Below, one piece after another: positions 31,333 through 41,384 of a stretch of 64,000 nt of DNA. A program made the translations under genes and the position numbers. Position 1 is the first letter of the stretch. The number at the start of each line of letters is the position of its first letter. The notes beneath the pieces are model-generated. The model made no database searches. It was not told the origin of the DNA and saw only the letters and a list, made by a program, of their open reading frames with translations. This DNA is from Ypsolopha sequella (taxonomy: Eukaryota > Arthropoda > Insecta > Lepidoptera > Ypsolophidae): positions 5,518,001 through 5,582,000 of the forward strand of contig OW203991.1 in the NCBI GenBank assembly GCA_934047225.1, read 5' to 3'.

Positions 31333-33090
31333 ATCTCGGATCTAAATTCTAAATTAAATGTATGGTATTTAGACGACGGAACACTCGGAGGCGAGGCTAA
31401 TTCTGTACTAGTTGACCTAGAAAATATTATCAATAAATTTAAAACTATCGGCCTGGATCTTAACTTCTCCAAATGTGAGCTATATCTGAATAGCTCACTG
31501 TCACCTCAAGAAGAAAGTAACGTGACAGCAAGATTCAACGCTTTAGCACCCAATATTAAAATAATTGACAACAATTCGCTTCGTCTCCTAGGTGCTCCGG
31601 TTCTGGATGATTCAATTGACAACAATTCGCTTCGTCTCCTAGGTGCTCCGGTTCTGGATGATTCAATTGACAACAATTCGCTTCGTCTCCTAGGTGCTCC
31701 GGTTCTGGATGATTCAATTGACAACAATTCGCTTCGTCTCCTAGGTGCTCCGGTTCTGGATGATTCAATTGACAACAATTCGCTTCGTCTCCTAGGTGCT
31801 CCGGTTCTGGATGATTCAATTCCTGACTTCATCGAGGAAAAAATTTCTAAATTCGAAGAATCATCCAGACGTCTCCAACAAATAAGCCCCCACATGGCTT
31901 ATTTCATCATCAGATACTGCCTTTTCGTTCCTAAATTCACATATGTGCTACGCTGTACGACTATCTGGAAACATACTTCTTTATTAACTCGACTAGACAA
32001 CATAATTCAGACAACATTAGCTGAAATTCTAAATTGCTCTTTTAACAATCGTAACTGGACCCAGGCAACTCTCCCTATCCGACATGGAGGCCTGGGTATC
32101 CGAAAAGTATCCAGCGTAGCACTGCCGGCCTTTCTGTCCTCAGCCTACAGTACAATCGACCTCTTTGGTAAAATATTACTCCCCTCACTCGGTGATGTTG
32201 AGGTCACGTGCTTGACTGAGGCTAGAAACGCTTGGCAAAGAATCGCCGGTCCAAATGAAGATATCCCGACTAATCCGGTTTCACAAAGACTCTGGGACGA
32301 GCCGCTCTGTAGACAGGTTCAAATGAACCTATTGGAAACTGCAATAAACCCTGCAGAGCGAGCTCGTCTTTTGGCGACCAGTGAACCTGAGTCGGGATAC
32401 TGGTTAAATGCATTGCCTTCTGCCAACATCGGGACGCTGTTGGAGAGGACAACCTTCAGCTTGGCCGTTGGTTTGAGAGTTGGAGCCAAAACAAACGAGC
32501 CACATCGTTGCCGCTGCGGAAAAAGTGTCGACCAGCTCGGCCACCACGGCCTATCCTGTCAGCGTAGTGCCGGGTGCCTGCCGCGCCATGCCGCTTTAAA
32601 TGACGTCATCCGTCGGGCCCTTTCCAGCGCGAACGTGCCAGCAATATTAGAGCCGAATGGTCTGATACGCGACGATGGCAAGCGGCCCGACGGAATGACG
32701 CTCATTCCTTGGAAAAATGGGCGGTCCTTGGTATGGGACGCTACATGTGTCGATACAATGGCAGCGTCCCATATTCGGGTGACCGCCACCAAGGCAGGTG
32801 CGGCGGCTGCTACGGCAGAAAAACACAAGCGTGATACATACAAAGCTCTGGGCGAGGGTTATATATTCATGCCATTTGGCGTAGAGACCCTCGGACCGTG
32901 GGGGCCGGACGCGCGGCGACTTTATAAAGAAATTTCGTCGCGCCTGGTCGACGCTTCAGGTGACCGAAGGGCTGGGGCCTATTTTGGCCAAAGAATAAGC
33001 CTGGCCATCCAGCGTGGCAACGCCGCCAGCCTTTTGGGCACCCTCTCCAGCGACGGCGACGATTTGGCCAGCATTTTCTACCTTATGTAA
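31333..33090 (+). CDS. Non-LTR retrotransposon ORF, 5'-truncated: RT end plus restriction-like endonuclease
   Basis: The frame is open from about 31333 (first ATG 31522) to TAA at 33088. The upstream part contains the reverse-transcriptase catalytic box WYLDDGTLGG (31363-31392) and a thumb segment; then five in-frame 17-residue repeats; then LPIRHGGLGIR (about 32070-32103). Counting from the 31522 ATG, Cys330, Cys332, His342 and Cys346 form a CCHC knuckle, followed by RHAALNDVI, KRPDG (Pro389-Asp390) and WDATCVDT (Asp406), the layout of the restriction-like endonuclease of R2-type non-LTR elements. The tail reads GQRISLAIQRGNAASLLGTL. The clade is not certain to me. The N-terminal half, including most of the RT, is missing, so the copy cannot be autonomous. 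Confidence 0.88.
   Translation: MSDLNSKLNVWYLDDGTLGGEANSVLVDLENIINKFKTIGLDLNFSKCELYLNSSLSPQEESNVTARFNALAPNIKIIDNNSLRLLGAPVLDDSIDNNSLRLLGAPVLDDSIDNNSLRLLGAPVLDDSIDNNSLRLLGAPVLDDSIDNNSLRLLGAPVLDDSIPDFIEEKISKFEESSRRLQQISPHMAYFIIRYCLFVPKFTYVLRCTTIWKHTSLLTRLDNIIQTTLAEILNCSFNNRNWTQATLPIRHGGLGIRKVSSVALPAFLSSAYSTIDLFGKILLPSLGDVEVTCLTEARNAWQRIAGPNEDIPTNPVSQRLWDEPLCRQVQMNLLETAINPAERARLLATSEPESGYWLNALPSANIGTLLERTTFSLAVGLRVGAKTNEPHRCRCGKSVDQLGHHGLSCQRSAGCLPRHAALNDVIRRALSSANVPAILEPNGLIRDDGKRPDGMTLIPWKNGRSLVWDATCVDTMAASHIRVTATKAGAAAATAEKHKRDTYKALGEGYIFMPFGVETLGPWGPDARRLYKEISSRLVDASGDRRAGAYFGQRISLAIQRGNAASLLGTLSSDGDDLASIFYLM
31564..31818 (+). repeat. 51-bp x 5 in-frame tandem repeat inside the LINE ORF
   Basis: Each unit encodes IDNNSLRLLGAPVLDDS (17 residues). 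The five copies are identical at the DNA level as far as I can read. Fifty-one is a multiple of three, so the ORF stays open; the opposite-strand frames across it are artefacts. Confidence 0.97.
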
Positions 33091-33220
33091 ATATTTTAAG
33101 TTTAGTTTAGTTTAGATTCATTTATTTTAGTCCCCTTTTTTTAATTATTTTAATGTTATTTAAGTTATTTTATTGTTTGATTAAATAAAGATATCTTGTT
33201 TTAAAAAAAAAAAAAAAAAT

Positions 33221-33703
33221 GTGTTAAATTGTAATTAAAACTATGCATGAGAGATTATGTTTTGTAAAATGAAGTGAAATGTATTGCAAAATATTCTTTT
33301 TTAAGTAATATGATTGAGAATAAATCTCATCTCTATTCAAACAACTATCTCTACCTAAAATAATATCCATGAAACCGTTCGTGGCATTGCTTCGTTGTAT
33401 TGCTCCAGCCGAGGCGTATCCTATATAGCCATCTGGGAATTAAGTTGACTAAATCATATACAGAAACTCCCTAACCAACAAGGCAACTTCAATATAATCT
33501 TAAACAATATTATAGCCAGTGCCGCCTGTGACATGTTTCTATCTAAGTAATTTCTTGAATTACCCATTCAAGTTAGACCAGTGTAACAAGAAACCAGGTT
33601 CAGCCTTGTTCTGTTTACAAGTCGTTGTGACACTATCCATTACACTCCTACATTAGTAGCACTGACAGGGGCACATTCAAGTTAGTGATTTTGCGACACT
33701 CAT
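33221..33703. other. No gene seen
   Basis: AT-rich sequence between the LINE poly(A) and element X copy 1. I see no coding signal or recognisable repeat. Confidence 0.4.
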
Positions 33704-33707
33704 TTAA

Positions 33708-34174
33708 GGGCCTTACTATTGCCAAATGGGTACTTTCTAAAGCCTACTCCTCGTTTATGGCCAAACCAAAAATAATGAAAAAATGTATTATGAATAATCA
33801 ACTCTTAGACAACATATACAACATTTTTCTTTTTTCATACCACCAACACTTCTACATGAAATTTTTTTTTACTGAATGGTGTTTTTTGACCTCAAATTCC
33901 CTACTGCTCCTGAGTGGCTTGGCCGATTGAATTCATCTATGCTTTGATAAATAGATAATCTTTATAGCTATAAACATAACATAAGTTTATTCAATCGAGT
34001 AATCACGTCCAAGTGAAAAGTATAATTTTCTCCTATTTCGCCCTATCAAGGACGCAGCGAGCGTCGTAACAGCCACTATGCATTGCGCGCTGATATGAAC
34101 GTTATTTCAATGTCGTTTCCGTTGATATTTGTAGTGACAAATATCGAGCTGCTAATTTGGCGATGGTAATCGCC
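33708..34174 (+). mobile_element. TTAA element X, copy 1
   Basis: TTAA (33704-33707), then GGGCCTTACTATTGCCAAAT; the right end ATTTGGCGATGGTAATCGCC is followed by TTAA (34175-34178). Nearly identical to 52550-53015 over about 467 bases. It encodes no transposase. Interior marker: AAGGACGCAGCGAGCGTCGT. Confidence 0.85.
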
Positions 34175-34195
34175 TTAAGGGGGTATGTCGTCAGA

Positions 34196-34540
34196 ATGGA
34201 CAAATTTTGAAGTTATTTATTTTATTTATTTATTTTTATTTTATTGTTATTACAAAAACCACAGCCTTAAACATTTATAATCGTAGCTAATAACATCAAA
34301 ACTTATGCCAATTACGGTTTTACATTTTCTAAAATAATACATTTAAAACTAACTTCATAGACCAAGAGGAAAAAATACATACATTTATATACAGAAAAAT
34401 AGTAATATTGAAAAGTTAGCGGCGTAGGATGTCAGAGTAAAAGTAAGTGTGTGTGTGTATGGTAGGGTAGGGAACTAGGATAGAGGAATGTTGATAATTA
34501 TTTGTTACGAATATAGTGTGCAGTCACATTCTTATTTTAT
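34196..34540 (-). mobile_element. LINE-type 3' tail (reverse)
   Basis: A TTATTTATTTTATTTATTTA run followed by a body with a GTGTGTGTGT block. In the reverse direction it ends in an A/T-rich tail as lepidopteran LINE 3' UTRs do. No coding remnant. Confidence 0.4.
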
Positions 34541-34559
34541 CTGCTATTCAAAAGAAGTC

Positions 34560-34730
34560 ACAAGTTGAATAACTTAGTATAACAATTCTGGAACCTTTTT
34601 CTAGATTTTGGGCTATCAGAAACGCGATTGGAGGAATTTCACTCGATAGAAATAATTACTGAAAAGAGGTCTAAATTTACACTATTTTTGATATTCTGAA
34701 AAATTGAGAGAGCATACAGACTTCAAAAAT
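34560..34730 (+). repeat. Y/Z-family fragment
   Basis: CTTTTTCTAGATTTTGGGCT, AGAAACGCGATTGGAGGAAT and TCACTCGATAGAAATAATTA then GAAAAGAGGTCT match the Y and Z elements. It shows the single-copy form of the sequence expanded into the minisatellite at 16547. Confidence 0.65.
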
Positions 34731-34994
34731 ATTTATTTACATGGGTAACCTGGGTAATTTAAAACTTAAAACCGAAACACGTCCAAATTGCAGTTACAGT
34801 ATGTATTCACCTCAAACTTGGCTCGGTACTTTTTTATTTCTGCACACTTTTATTTTCATTGAGGGATTTTTCTAATAGGTTTATCAATTATTGTTAGGCT
34901 TAAATTATTATAATAAATAAAACCATTTTATTATTAGACATTTTATTATAACATTATCAGAATATAGATTTGTTAGAAGTTATTTTAGAAGATA

Positions 34995-35612
34995 CAGTGT
35001 GTCCCTCCTAAAAGTGCACATCCGAAAAGGGGTGAAACTAGACCTTATTTTATCGACAAAAAAATGTTATTTTTTTTTTAGAAAATCTTTGTTTTGTAAA
35101 TTTACGTTTTAAAATTTTTTTTGCCTACCGTGGAGACTATGTATAAAATATGTCATAACTTTTGATCTACCGTGAGTAATGCAATGAAATAAAACTGTTA
35201 TAATCCTTAAAAAATAGACGTCCCATACCAAATCAAAAACAAAACATAATCAACTACCATTACCATAAAAATAATATCCTAAAAGATTATTTCTTTAATT
35301 TATCCGTCTTTTTTTTCAATAATATTAAATTTTTTCAAAATAATGTCCCCGTTTCACTATACTTTTATTCCTATTTATTGCCTATTCCATTATCTTTCTA
35401 ACAAAAAAAATACAACATTCTATCATAAATACAATATTTTCTACGAGCGGTTAACCAAAGACACTGCGCTCGCGTCCCATACAAAGATACCCAGGTGGAT
35501 AATTTTTTCAAGATAAAAAAAAAAGTAAAAAAAAAAAAACTTTGTTTTTGTCGATATATTTAGATCTAGTTTCACCCACTTTCAGATGTGCACTTTTACG
35601 AGGGACACACTG
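34995..35612. mobile_element. Tc1/mariner-like MITE
   Basis: CAGTGTGTCCCTCCTAAAAG then TGCACATCCGAAAAGGGGTG and AAACTAGA at the left pair with the right end ...GGGACACACTG. TA flanks both sides (34993-34994, 35613-35614). CAGT...ACTG ends with a TA target suit Tc1/mariner; no transposase in 618 bases. Confidence 0.75.
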
Positions 35613-36546
35613 TATATATATAGAATAAAGTTCAGGTCAGAAAATAGTACTGTCCAAGGACTGTAGCCTCAAACTAAATTATGTTTAGAGAATGGCTCGC
35701 GAAGTTTGGTGCGTTGATGGCAAATGGCCGAATGACCAACCAGGGCGAGTATTGTCACTCGACCACCGTCCACTACTCGCTGGTTGACGAGTGAATGACT
35801 CAGTGATAGTCATCGACCTTTCGGAGACCTTACTGGCGCCGTTTATCATGTTTTTAGAGTTCAAGGGAATTATGGTGACACTCCGTTGTCCGTCCGTCTG
35901 TCCGTATGTCAAAGCCTCATAACTTTAGCACCGTTAAAGATAAATACTTCAAATTTGGCACAAAAATAGCATTAATTTGTTCCCATAACACGAAAATAGG
36001 TGGCGAATGCATCCAAGGATTAATAGATATTTGTGCTTATGGTAATATTTATGTTATACCAGACTTACCAGTCAAGGGAACCACTACGCAATTTGTCGAA
36101 AGAGTACAATCAACGAAAAGTTCTTCAGTTTATGTAGAAAATTGTTCGACAATTCAACAAGAAAGTAATTATGTACAGTATTTATAGGTAGAACAAACGA
36201 CTTCCACGTTTGAATTTAGCATGACACAAACTATTGGAATAAAAACTTTGGACAAATTTTAATTGACGAGACAGATCTTGAAATATTGGGAGGGTTCAGT
36301 TTTGGAGAGAAATGGACTAGTTCTACGATTCTATGATGTATCCATAAGTCTATGAATGAGTGAATGAGTCTATGATGTATCCATCGCAATATGTTAAAGC
36401 TCCACCGAAATCGAAAGTTCGATTAACCTTTCATGTTTACATGGCGCATTTTACAACAAGCTATTTAAGCAACTTCACACTGGACCCTGAGCATGATTTG
36501 ATCAAAAGTTCTATTGAAAACCTCAACGACTCTCTGGTTACTACCA

Positions 36547-36788
36547 GCCCCCCTATTCTGTATCTAAAGTTGCCAACTGCACAGGGTGCCTATCGTCAAA
36601 AACATAAATAAAAACTAAACTTTCAAAATTGCTTTTAGTGGGTATTGAACTATTTACGAACTGTGTCGTCACTTCAAGGTCTTCAAGTGCTAACATGCCC
36701 TTAGACAATCGGAATTCGATAGTATATCTATGTTTTTGATGATAGACACCCAGTCTAGAAGGCAACTAGAGATACATAATAGGCCCGC
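36547..36788. mobile_element. Foldback MITE family G, copy 1
   Basis: CCCCTATTCTGTATCTAAAG then GGTGCCTATCGTCAAAAACA at the left pairs with TGTTTTTGATGATAGACACC and GATACATAATAGG at the right. Arms are about 60 bases. A second copy, missing part of one end, sits inside element Y at 53291-53492. Confidence 0.75.
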
Positions 36789-37089
36789 AGTAAGGATGGA
36801 ATGACAAACAACGCCAAGGCTATTTTCACAAAGAACCAACAAGCTGTGATTAATATGCCAAGAATTTTTGTTAGCGAAGGATTCGAAGTAAGAGTTCACA
36901 TAAGCGAACTAGAAATCAATCAGAAACTAATTTAAAAGCACAAATATTTTCGAACCGTGAATATTGGCGAAAAAATGAAGAGGTCAATTTGGTCCCATCT
37001 TAATTGTTACTCGATACGTAGGGTTACCTACTGTGTGCTCCTAGTCTAGCAATATCAACTGTGCTCTTCATCAGATTTGTATTACTCAC

Positions 37090-37300
37090 CAGCTGATGGA
37101 GATCGTAGGCGTTATGTGACGTAACCTCCTTAGCATAAAGCCTTCGACGGGTGACTCATGCCCAAATACGAGCATTGGCAGCGTTCGCAAATGGTTTGTT
37201 ATCTTTGCAACTTGATTTATTATGGTCCTTTATGTTTTCAAATACAAGGCGAATTTCAGAAGCGAGCTGTCGTGGACAACATAAAGGTTTGTTAAGCCTC
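37090..37300 (-). pseudogene. Exon-like remnant with in-frame stop and good donor
   Basis: The minus strand reads KPLCCPRQLASEIRLVFENI, KDHNKSSCKDNKPFANAANA, RIWA, a TGA stop, then VTRRRLYAKEVTSHNAYDLH and QL, ending at CTG|GTGAGT (donor at 37089-37090). The composition is protein-like and distinct from the surroundings, but the stop and lack of a recognised domain point to a decayed transposon or host exon. Confidence 0.3.
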
Positions 37301-37619
37301 CTGTTTTTTCCAGAATCTGTATTTCTAGCTTAGTAGTTTTGAATGGACAAACATGTTGGACAAAAATATAGGAGAAGCTACTAAGTATAATTCTAACCTA
37401 CTATGAATACCAGTTATTTATGCAGTGTGTTCAAGAAAGTCCCTATAACACCATTTTGATGTCTACTTTTCTTCTGAGAAAAATGTTTAACTGTTTCGTT
37501 ACATATTTAACTCACTTTTTCAACAATGCATGGATACACAAGTCGAGCTTTTTAATTAACATGTAAGCCAGGATCCAGACTTTTGACAAAATAATTGATT
37601 TAATTTTAATTTTTTTCTA

Positions 37620-37660
37620 TTATTAAGTTATATATATATATATATATTTTTTTTATTACA
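37620..37660 (+). repeat. (TA)n plus T-run
   Basis: TATATATATATATATATA followed by a T-rich run at 37629-37656. Confidence 0.8.
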
Positions 37661-37814
37661 AAGAAATTTAAATATCATAAATAAAACTTAAAATAAACAC
37701 TAACTACAAAGTAATTTTTCTAAGGAATTTCTTTAAGGAAAAAGTCCGCCCTTGCCTTTTGTTATTCTGTATTCTGTGTTTTATTTTAATTTTCTGTGCA
37801 ATAAAGTGTTTATT

Positions 37815-38092
37815 CAATTCAATTTATTTATTTATGTCAGGCTCTAGGCCAATATAATATTAACAAATTACAAACTGTCAACTAGTTATAATAAAGATTA
37901 AAATTAAAATTAAAATTAAAATATGGTTAGTAATTGTTAGTATGTCATCAATATTAGAGCAATAATAATTTCATTTAACTTTGATTGATTTCATTTTACA
38001 ATTCTCACACATTAATATTTCAGTCCAATGTCAATATATTACATTAAATACAAATTATTATTCATTCATTCATTCATTAATTCATACAAAGA
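37815..38092 (-). mobile_element. Retroelement 3' tail with (ATTC)n
   Basis: TCAATTCAATTTATTTATTT at the left is the reverse-strand tail typical of lepidopteran LINEs; (ATTC)n at 38060-38090 borders the RLE-LINE fragment that follows. Confidence 0.4.
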
Positions 38093-38097
38093 ATAAA

Positions 38098-38290
38098 ATA
38101 TTATTTAAATCGCTGCCGCAGGGGAGGGTCCCCAGCAGGCTGGTGGCGTTACTTCGTTGGATTGCGAGGCTAATGCGCTGTTCGAGGTAGGCCCCAGCCC
38201 GCTGATCACCAGAAGCGCCGACCAGGCAGGCGCGAGGATATTTCTTGGCGCTTCTGGTCCCCATGACCCAAGAGTTTCTTGATTGATTTA
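38098..38290 (-). pseudogene. 3' fragment of a second RLE-type LINE
   Basis: The minus-strand frame has SGDQRAGAYLEQRISLAIQR then SNATSLLGTLP, clearly homologous to the C terminus of the ORF at 31333-33090 (SGDRRAGAYFGQRISLAIQR). Upstream the frame is unrelated. Only the last ~60 codons survive. Confidence 0.75.
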
Positions 38291-38450
38291 ATTGTTTATT
38301 TAACACCTGAGAAAGGTTAGTTCGCGATATAAAAATAAATACATCGTCACGATATCAACCCCCAAAGGAGTGTTAGAGGTGTCTCTCGGTATGAACTGTG
38401 AAATGCGAATCACAGACCTTACTCAAACACCCACGTTTCATCGATGAAAT

Positions 38451-38876
38451 ATTAGGTGTTTACCTATGAAATTGCCGAAATATTCTTACAGTTTCACAAT
38501 TCCTGTAATTCAATTGCTATTTCTAGGTAATATTTGTGTTATTTTTAAAGTTGAATCAAGGTTTTACATCTACGTATCTAATGGATGGCATTATCAAACT
38601 GATATAAAAACTAAATTTGTTTTTATGTCAGTTTGATAATGCCATCCATTTACATGATAAGATTCGTAATAATTTTTACAGCTGACACTTTTCAAAAATT
38701 TAATTAATGTTTCTGTTAGCTTAATGTTGTCTTATTCATACACAAAAGAAATTATATAATTTGGATTTGTCATTCCTAAAAAAAGGCAAAACTGTTAGTA
38801 CTGAAAATTGAGTTTCCTTCAAATTATCTATAGAAAACGGCAATTTCATAGGTAAAGACCTATTATACTATTTCGA
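38451..38876. mobile_element. MITE family M, copy 3 (rearranged)
   Basis: Both ends are intact: ATTAGGTGTTTACCTATGAA and TTCATAGGTAAAGACCTATT. It lies in the opposite orientation to copies 1 and 2. The centre (38578-38654) holds a hairpin, AATGGATGGCATTATCAAAC / GTTTGATAATGCCATCCATT, that the other copies lack. Confidence 0.8.
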
Positions 38877-38930
38877 AATATGGACCCGCAGCTTTGCCTT
38901 CCGAAGCAAGCAGAACGAACCAAAATGTGT

Positions 38931-38990
38931 CCCTGCGGGATTTGAACCTCCGAATTAGTATGGTCCGAACCACTACACCACAGAGGCGGT
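38931..38990 (-). ncRNA. tRNA-derived SINE head or tRNA pseudogene
   Basis: On the minus strand GCCTCTGTGGTGTAGTGG contains an A-box-like TGGTGTAGTGG, and 34 bases later GGTTCAAATCC is a perfect B box. The spacing suits a pol III promoter. The cloverleaf is incomplete, so a SINE head or tRNA relic is likelier than a working tRNA. Confidence 0.55.
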
Positions 38991-39298
38991 AAATAAAGTA
39001 TTTATGTACTTAGGTAGGTAGGGTTGGGAAAATCAACACTTGCTTCATGTATAAGTAACAGTTCAATAGATATAAATTTATTATTTAAGTGTGAAAACAC
39101 AACCTTGACTTTCAAGACGACCTCGCCAACCTCGCCGTTCAAACAAATCAATGTTTAAATAGAATCGGACACCTTTTTAGCCTATCGATAGACCATAAAG
39201 TTAGTTTTTAGTAGTTTTATATGAACTATTATAGCTTGTTTTATCAGGATAGTTATAAATGTCAATCAGATTTTTTTTTTATTTGGTTAATGGGATAT

Positions 39299-39548
39299 AC
39301 AACGTGTAACAGAAAGGTGTAACCTTATTTGAAGAGCTTATTCAGTCAATGATATAAAACAACTTTTACTATGGAACAAACACTGTATCTCGAAAAAAAA
39401 ATTAACTGTTTCATAGAAAAATGCAATGCCGTTCGGCCGAATTTTTTTTTTTTGAGATTTCGGTGTTGCGTCCATAGTCAAAGTTGTTCTATATCATTGA
39501 CTGAATAAGCTCTTCAAATATGGTTACACCTTTCTGTTACACCCTGTA
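39299..39548. mobile_element. MITE family P, copy 2
   Basis: Same arms as 27162-27412 (GTGTAACAGAAAGGTGTAAC, AAGAGCTTATTCAGTCAATG). The ends read TACAACGTGTAACAG and CTGTTACACCCTGTATA, suggesting a TA target. Confidence 0.8.
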
Positions 39549-39714
39549 TAGAAAGACTTGTATTTGGACTATATGGGACAGGTAGACAAAGGTATTACAT
39601 ATTTCTTTTTGCCATCATGACGTAATTTTCTCCTGTCTTGTATTTTTTATCTCTTTACTCAATTAAAGTATAGGCTTACTTTTTTGCATTTAGTTGTATC
39701 TAATATAATAAAAA

Positions 39715-39800
39715 AAGACATGATCTTGCTAAGTTTCTTGCCCTTCTTCTTAGCAAGACTAATCGAATGGGTGAATTTAGGCATATATTTATTATATGAA
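39715..39800 (+). repeat. LINE-tail copy showing an empty hAT site
   Basis: GACATGATCTTGCTAAGTTT, CTTGCCCTTCTTCTTAGCAA and GACTAATCGAATGGGTGAAT are the reverse complement of the sequence flanking the hAT at 22213-22669, with a single copy of the 8-bp target. Confidence 0.8.
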
Positions 39801-39934
39801 GTGCATTTATTTATAATATTGTTATTTATTTCTTATTCCTATATTTTTATTTTATTAAAGTTATTTTTTTTTAATTAAATTTAAATAAATCCAACCTTTA
39901 TTATTTCCCTGTGTATATATATATTATTATTAAA

Positions 39935-40222
39935 TATATATATACAAGGTGAATTGATGATCATCGTCCAAATTCATACTGGTGGCTTGGTAAGTGATCA
40001 GTATCATGGATCAATAACAATTTTGTTGAAATTCGTAACATGAAATTTCGACTCCCCATAGTGATTCACTTGGGAGTGGAACTGAATTTCTATGGGAAGC
40101 CGAAATTTCAATTTACGAATTTCACAAAAATTGTTACTGATCCAAGATACTGATCACTTATTAAGCCTCCAGTATGAATTTGGACGATGATCAAAAAGTC
40201 ATCTTGTGTATATATACACACA
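39935..40222. mobile_element. Long-armed foldback between TA repeats
   Basis: TGATCATCGTCCAAATTCAT, ACTGGTGGCTTGGTAAGTGA and TCAGTATCATGGATCAATAA at the left pair with the complements at 40110-40195. Arms are about 85 bases plus a further CAAGGTGA / TCATCTTG pair. (TA)n tracts flank both sides. A fragment of one arm (GAGGCTTGGTAAGTGATCGA) lies at 14522. Confidence 0.75.
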
Positions 40223-40331
40223 CATATATATATATATATATACTTATATATATATACACATATATTGTACAATTATACATATATTACATTATTATTTATT
40301 ACATAAAAATATAAAATATATAAAAAAAATT

Positions 40332-40435
40332 AAATACCACTTTGAAATAAAAAGTTTTGTATGACGCCAGGGTAGATAATGTCTACCCTAGAGTGAAAAT
40401 TTCCTATACAAACTTTTTTTTTCAAAGTATATTTA
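40332..40435. repeat. 104-bp foldback
   Basis: AAATACCACTTTGAAATAAA and AAGTTTTGTATG pair with the right side; the centre is AGGGTAGATAATGTCTACCCT, a perfect inner stem. Confidence 0.7.
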
Positions 40436-40460
40436 AATTTTTCCATATTTTTTTTTATTG

Positions 40461-40720
40461 TTATTCTTGACCAATTGCTTGCTTTTCCAGCAAAAAGTTC
40501 TGCGCACGCCACTGAGTGAATGTTATACCTACATTATATAAATAAAAATATTTCATTTCATATTTCAAACGCGAAAAAAAAACAGCTGTTTTATAAAAAA
40601 GTGCAAGTGGCCTACACGGCCGTAATGTATAGAAGGGTTGATATTTTTTCGCCATTTCAGGGTTTGCTCTACAGTATAGAATCTGTAATACCATGAACAC
40701 ACCTTCTGTTACATGTTACA
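40461..40720. mobile_element. Damaged MITE P relative
   Basis: It shares the general plan (TCGAAAAAAAAA-like centre, a GTGGCCTACACGGCCG segment, GGTTTGCTCTACAGTA then ACACACCTTCTGTTACATGT) but is heavily diverged. Confidence 0.35.
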
Positions 40721-40942
40721 TATTCGTGTGAAATAGTCAGGTGTGCCTTAGGTGGGAACTCTATTCTGTGGATGACAGGTAGGTAAGTTATTATAGGATT
40801 TATTGAACGAAAGTACCAAAATTTCCAAGTAACAGTGGGCTATAAGTTTGTCTGATGAATTTTTGAAAGAGGTTCTTTTGTGATGGTTTTTCAGGTGTGT
40901 TTTCTCAAGACAAGTTTTAAGTTTCCTTAAATTAGAAAGGAT

Positions 40943-41207
40943 ATATAAGGTCTTGCAATTTAAATGGAAAGTAATTTAGGAGGTGATTCGGTATCGTTAA
41001 TAATCACATTCCACTGCAAAGTAATTTTTTTTGCGCGAAATTTTTCTTCACTTGTCCATACAAACTGAGTCAGCTGATCGGATCACTTTGTACTGAGAAG
41101 TGAAAAAAAGTTCGCGCAAAAAAAGTGCTTTGCAGTGGAATGTGATGTATTAATGATACTGAATCACCTCCTAAATTACTTTCCATTTAAAAAGAAAGAC
41201 CTTATAT
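40943..41207. mobile_element. 265-bp foldback with ~105-base arms
   Basis: ATATAAGGTCTTGCAATTTA, AATGGAAAGTAATTTAGGAG, GTGATTCGGTATCGTTAATA and CACATTCCACTGCAAAG pair with the complements up to AAGACCTTATAT at 41207. The centre GTATTGTCAGC-like loop includes TCAGCTGA. Confidence 0.8.
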
Positions 41208-41384
41208 ACGAAATAAATTGTATCAATGATTTGGCCAAGTCCGTGTATTTGTAGTACACACAATAGTTTAGACTAACGTAACATTATGTAAAAAATTGTT
41301 TTGCGTGCAGCACGCGCGCACTAATGTTTTGAAAGAGTCTTCCGTTGTAAAAGCACTTCGTATTTTCAACAGAATTCCCATAGC

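Larger units (their letters stand above)
31332..33219 (+). mobile_element. 5'-truncated RLE-type LINE with poly(A)
   Basis: It contains the ORF above, a short 3' UTR with AATAAAG (33184-33190) and an A-run at 33203-33219. The truncation point is near 31332, directly against family-F sequence. No target duplication was identified. Confidence 0.85.

Noticed and set aside
31506..31895. Repeat-containing minus-strand ORFs over the LINE (IESSRTGAPRRRSELLS and NHPEPEHLGDEANCCQL units)
   Set aside because: Antisense shadows of the 51-bp tandem repeat in the LINE coding frame.
35906..36187. 93-codon plus-strand ORF MSKPHNFSTVKDKYFKFG
   Set aside because: It starts in a degraded GTCCGTCTGTCCGTATGTC repeat segment and has no recognisable domain; probably chance.
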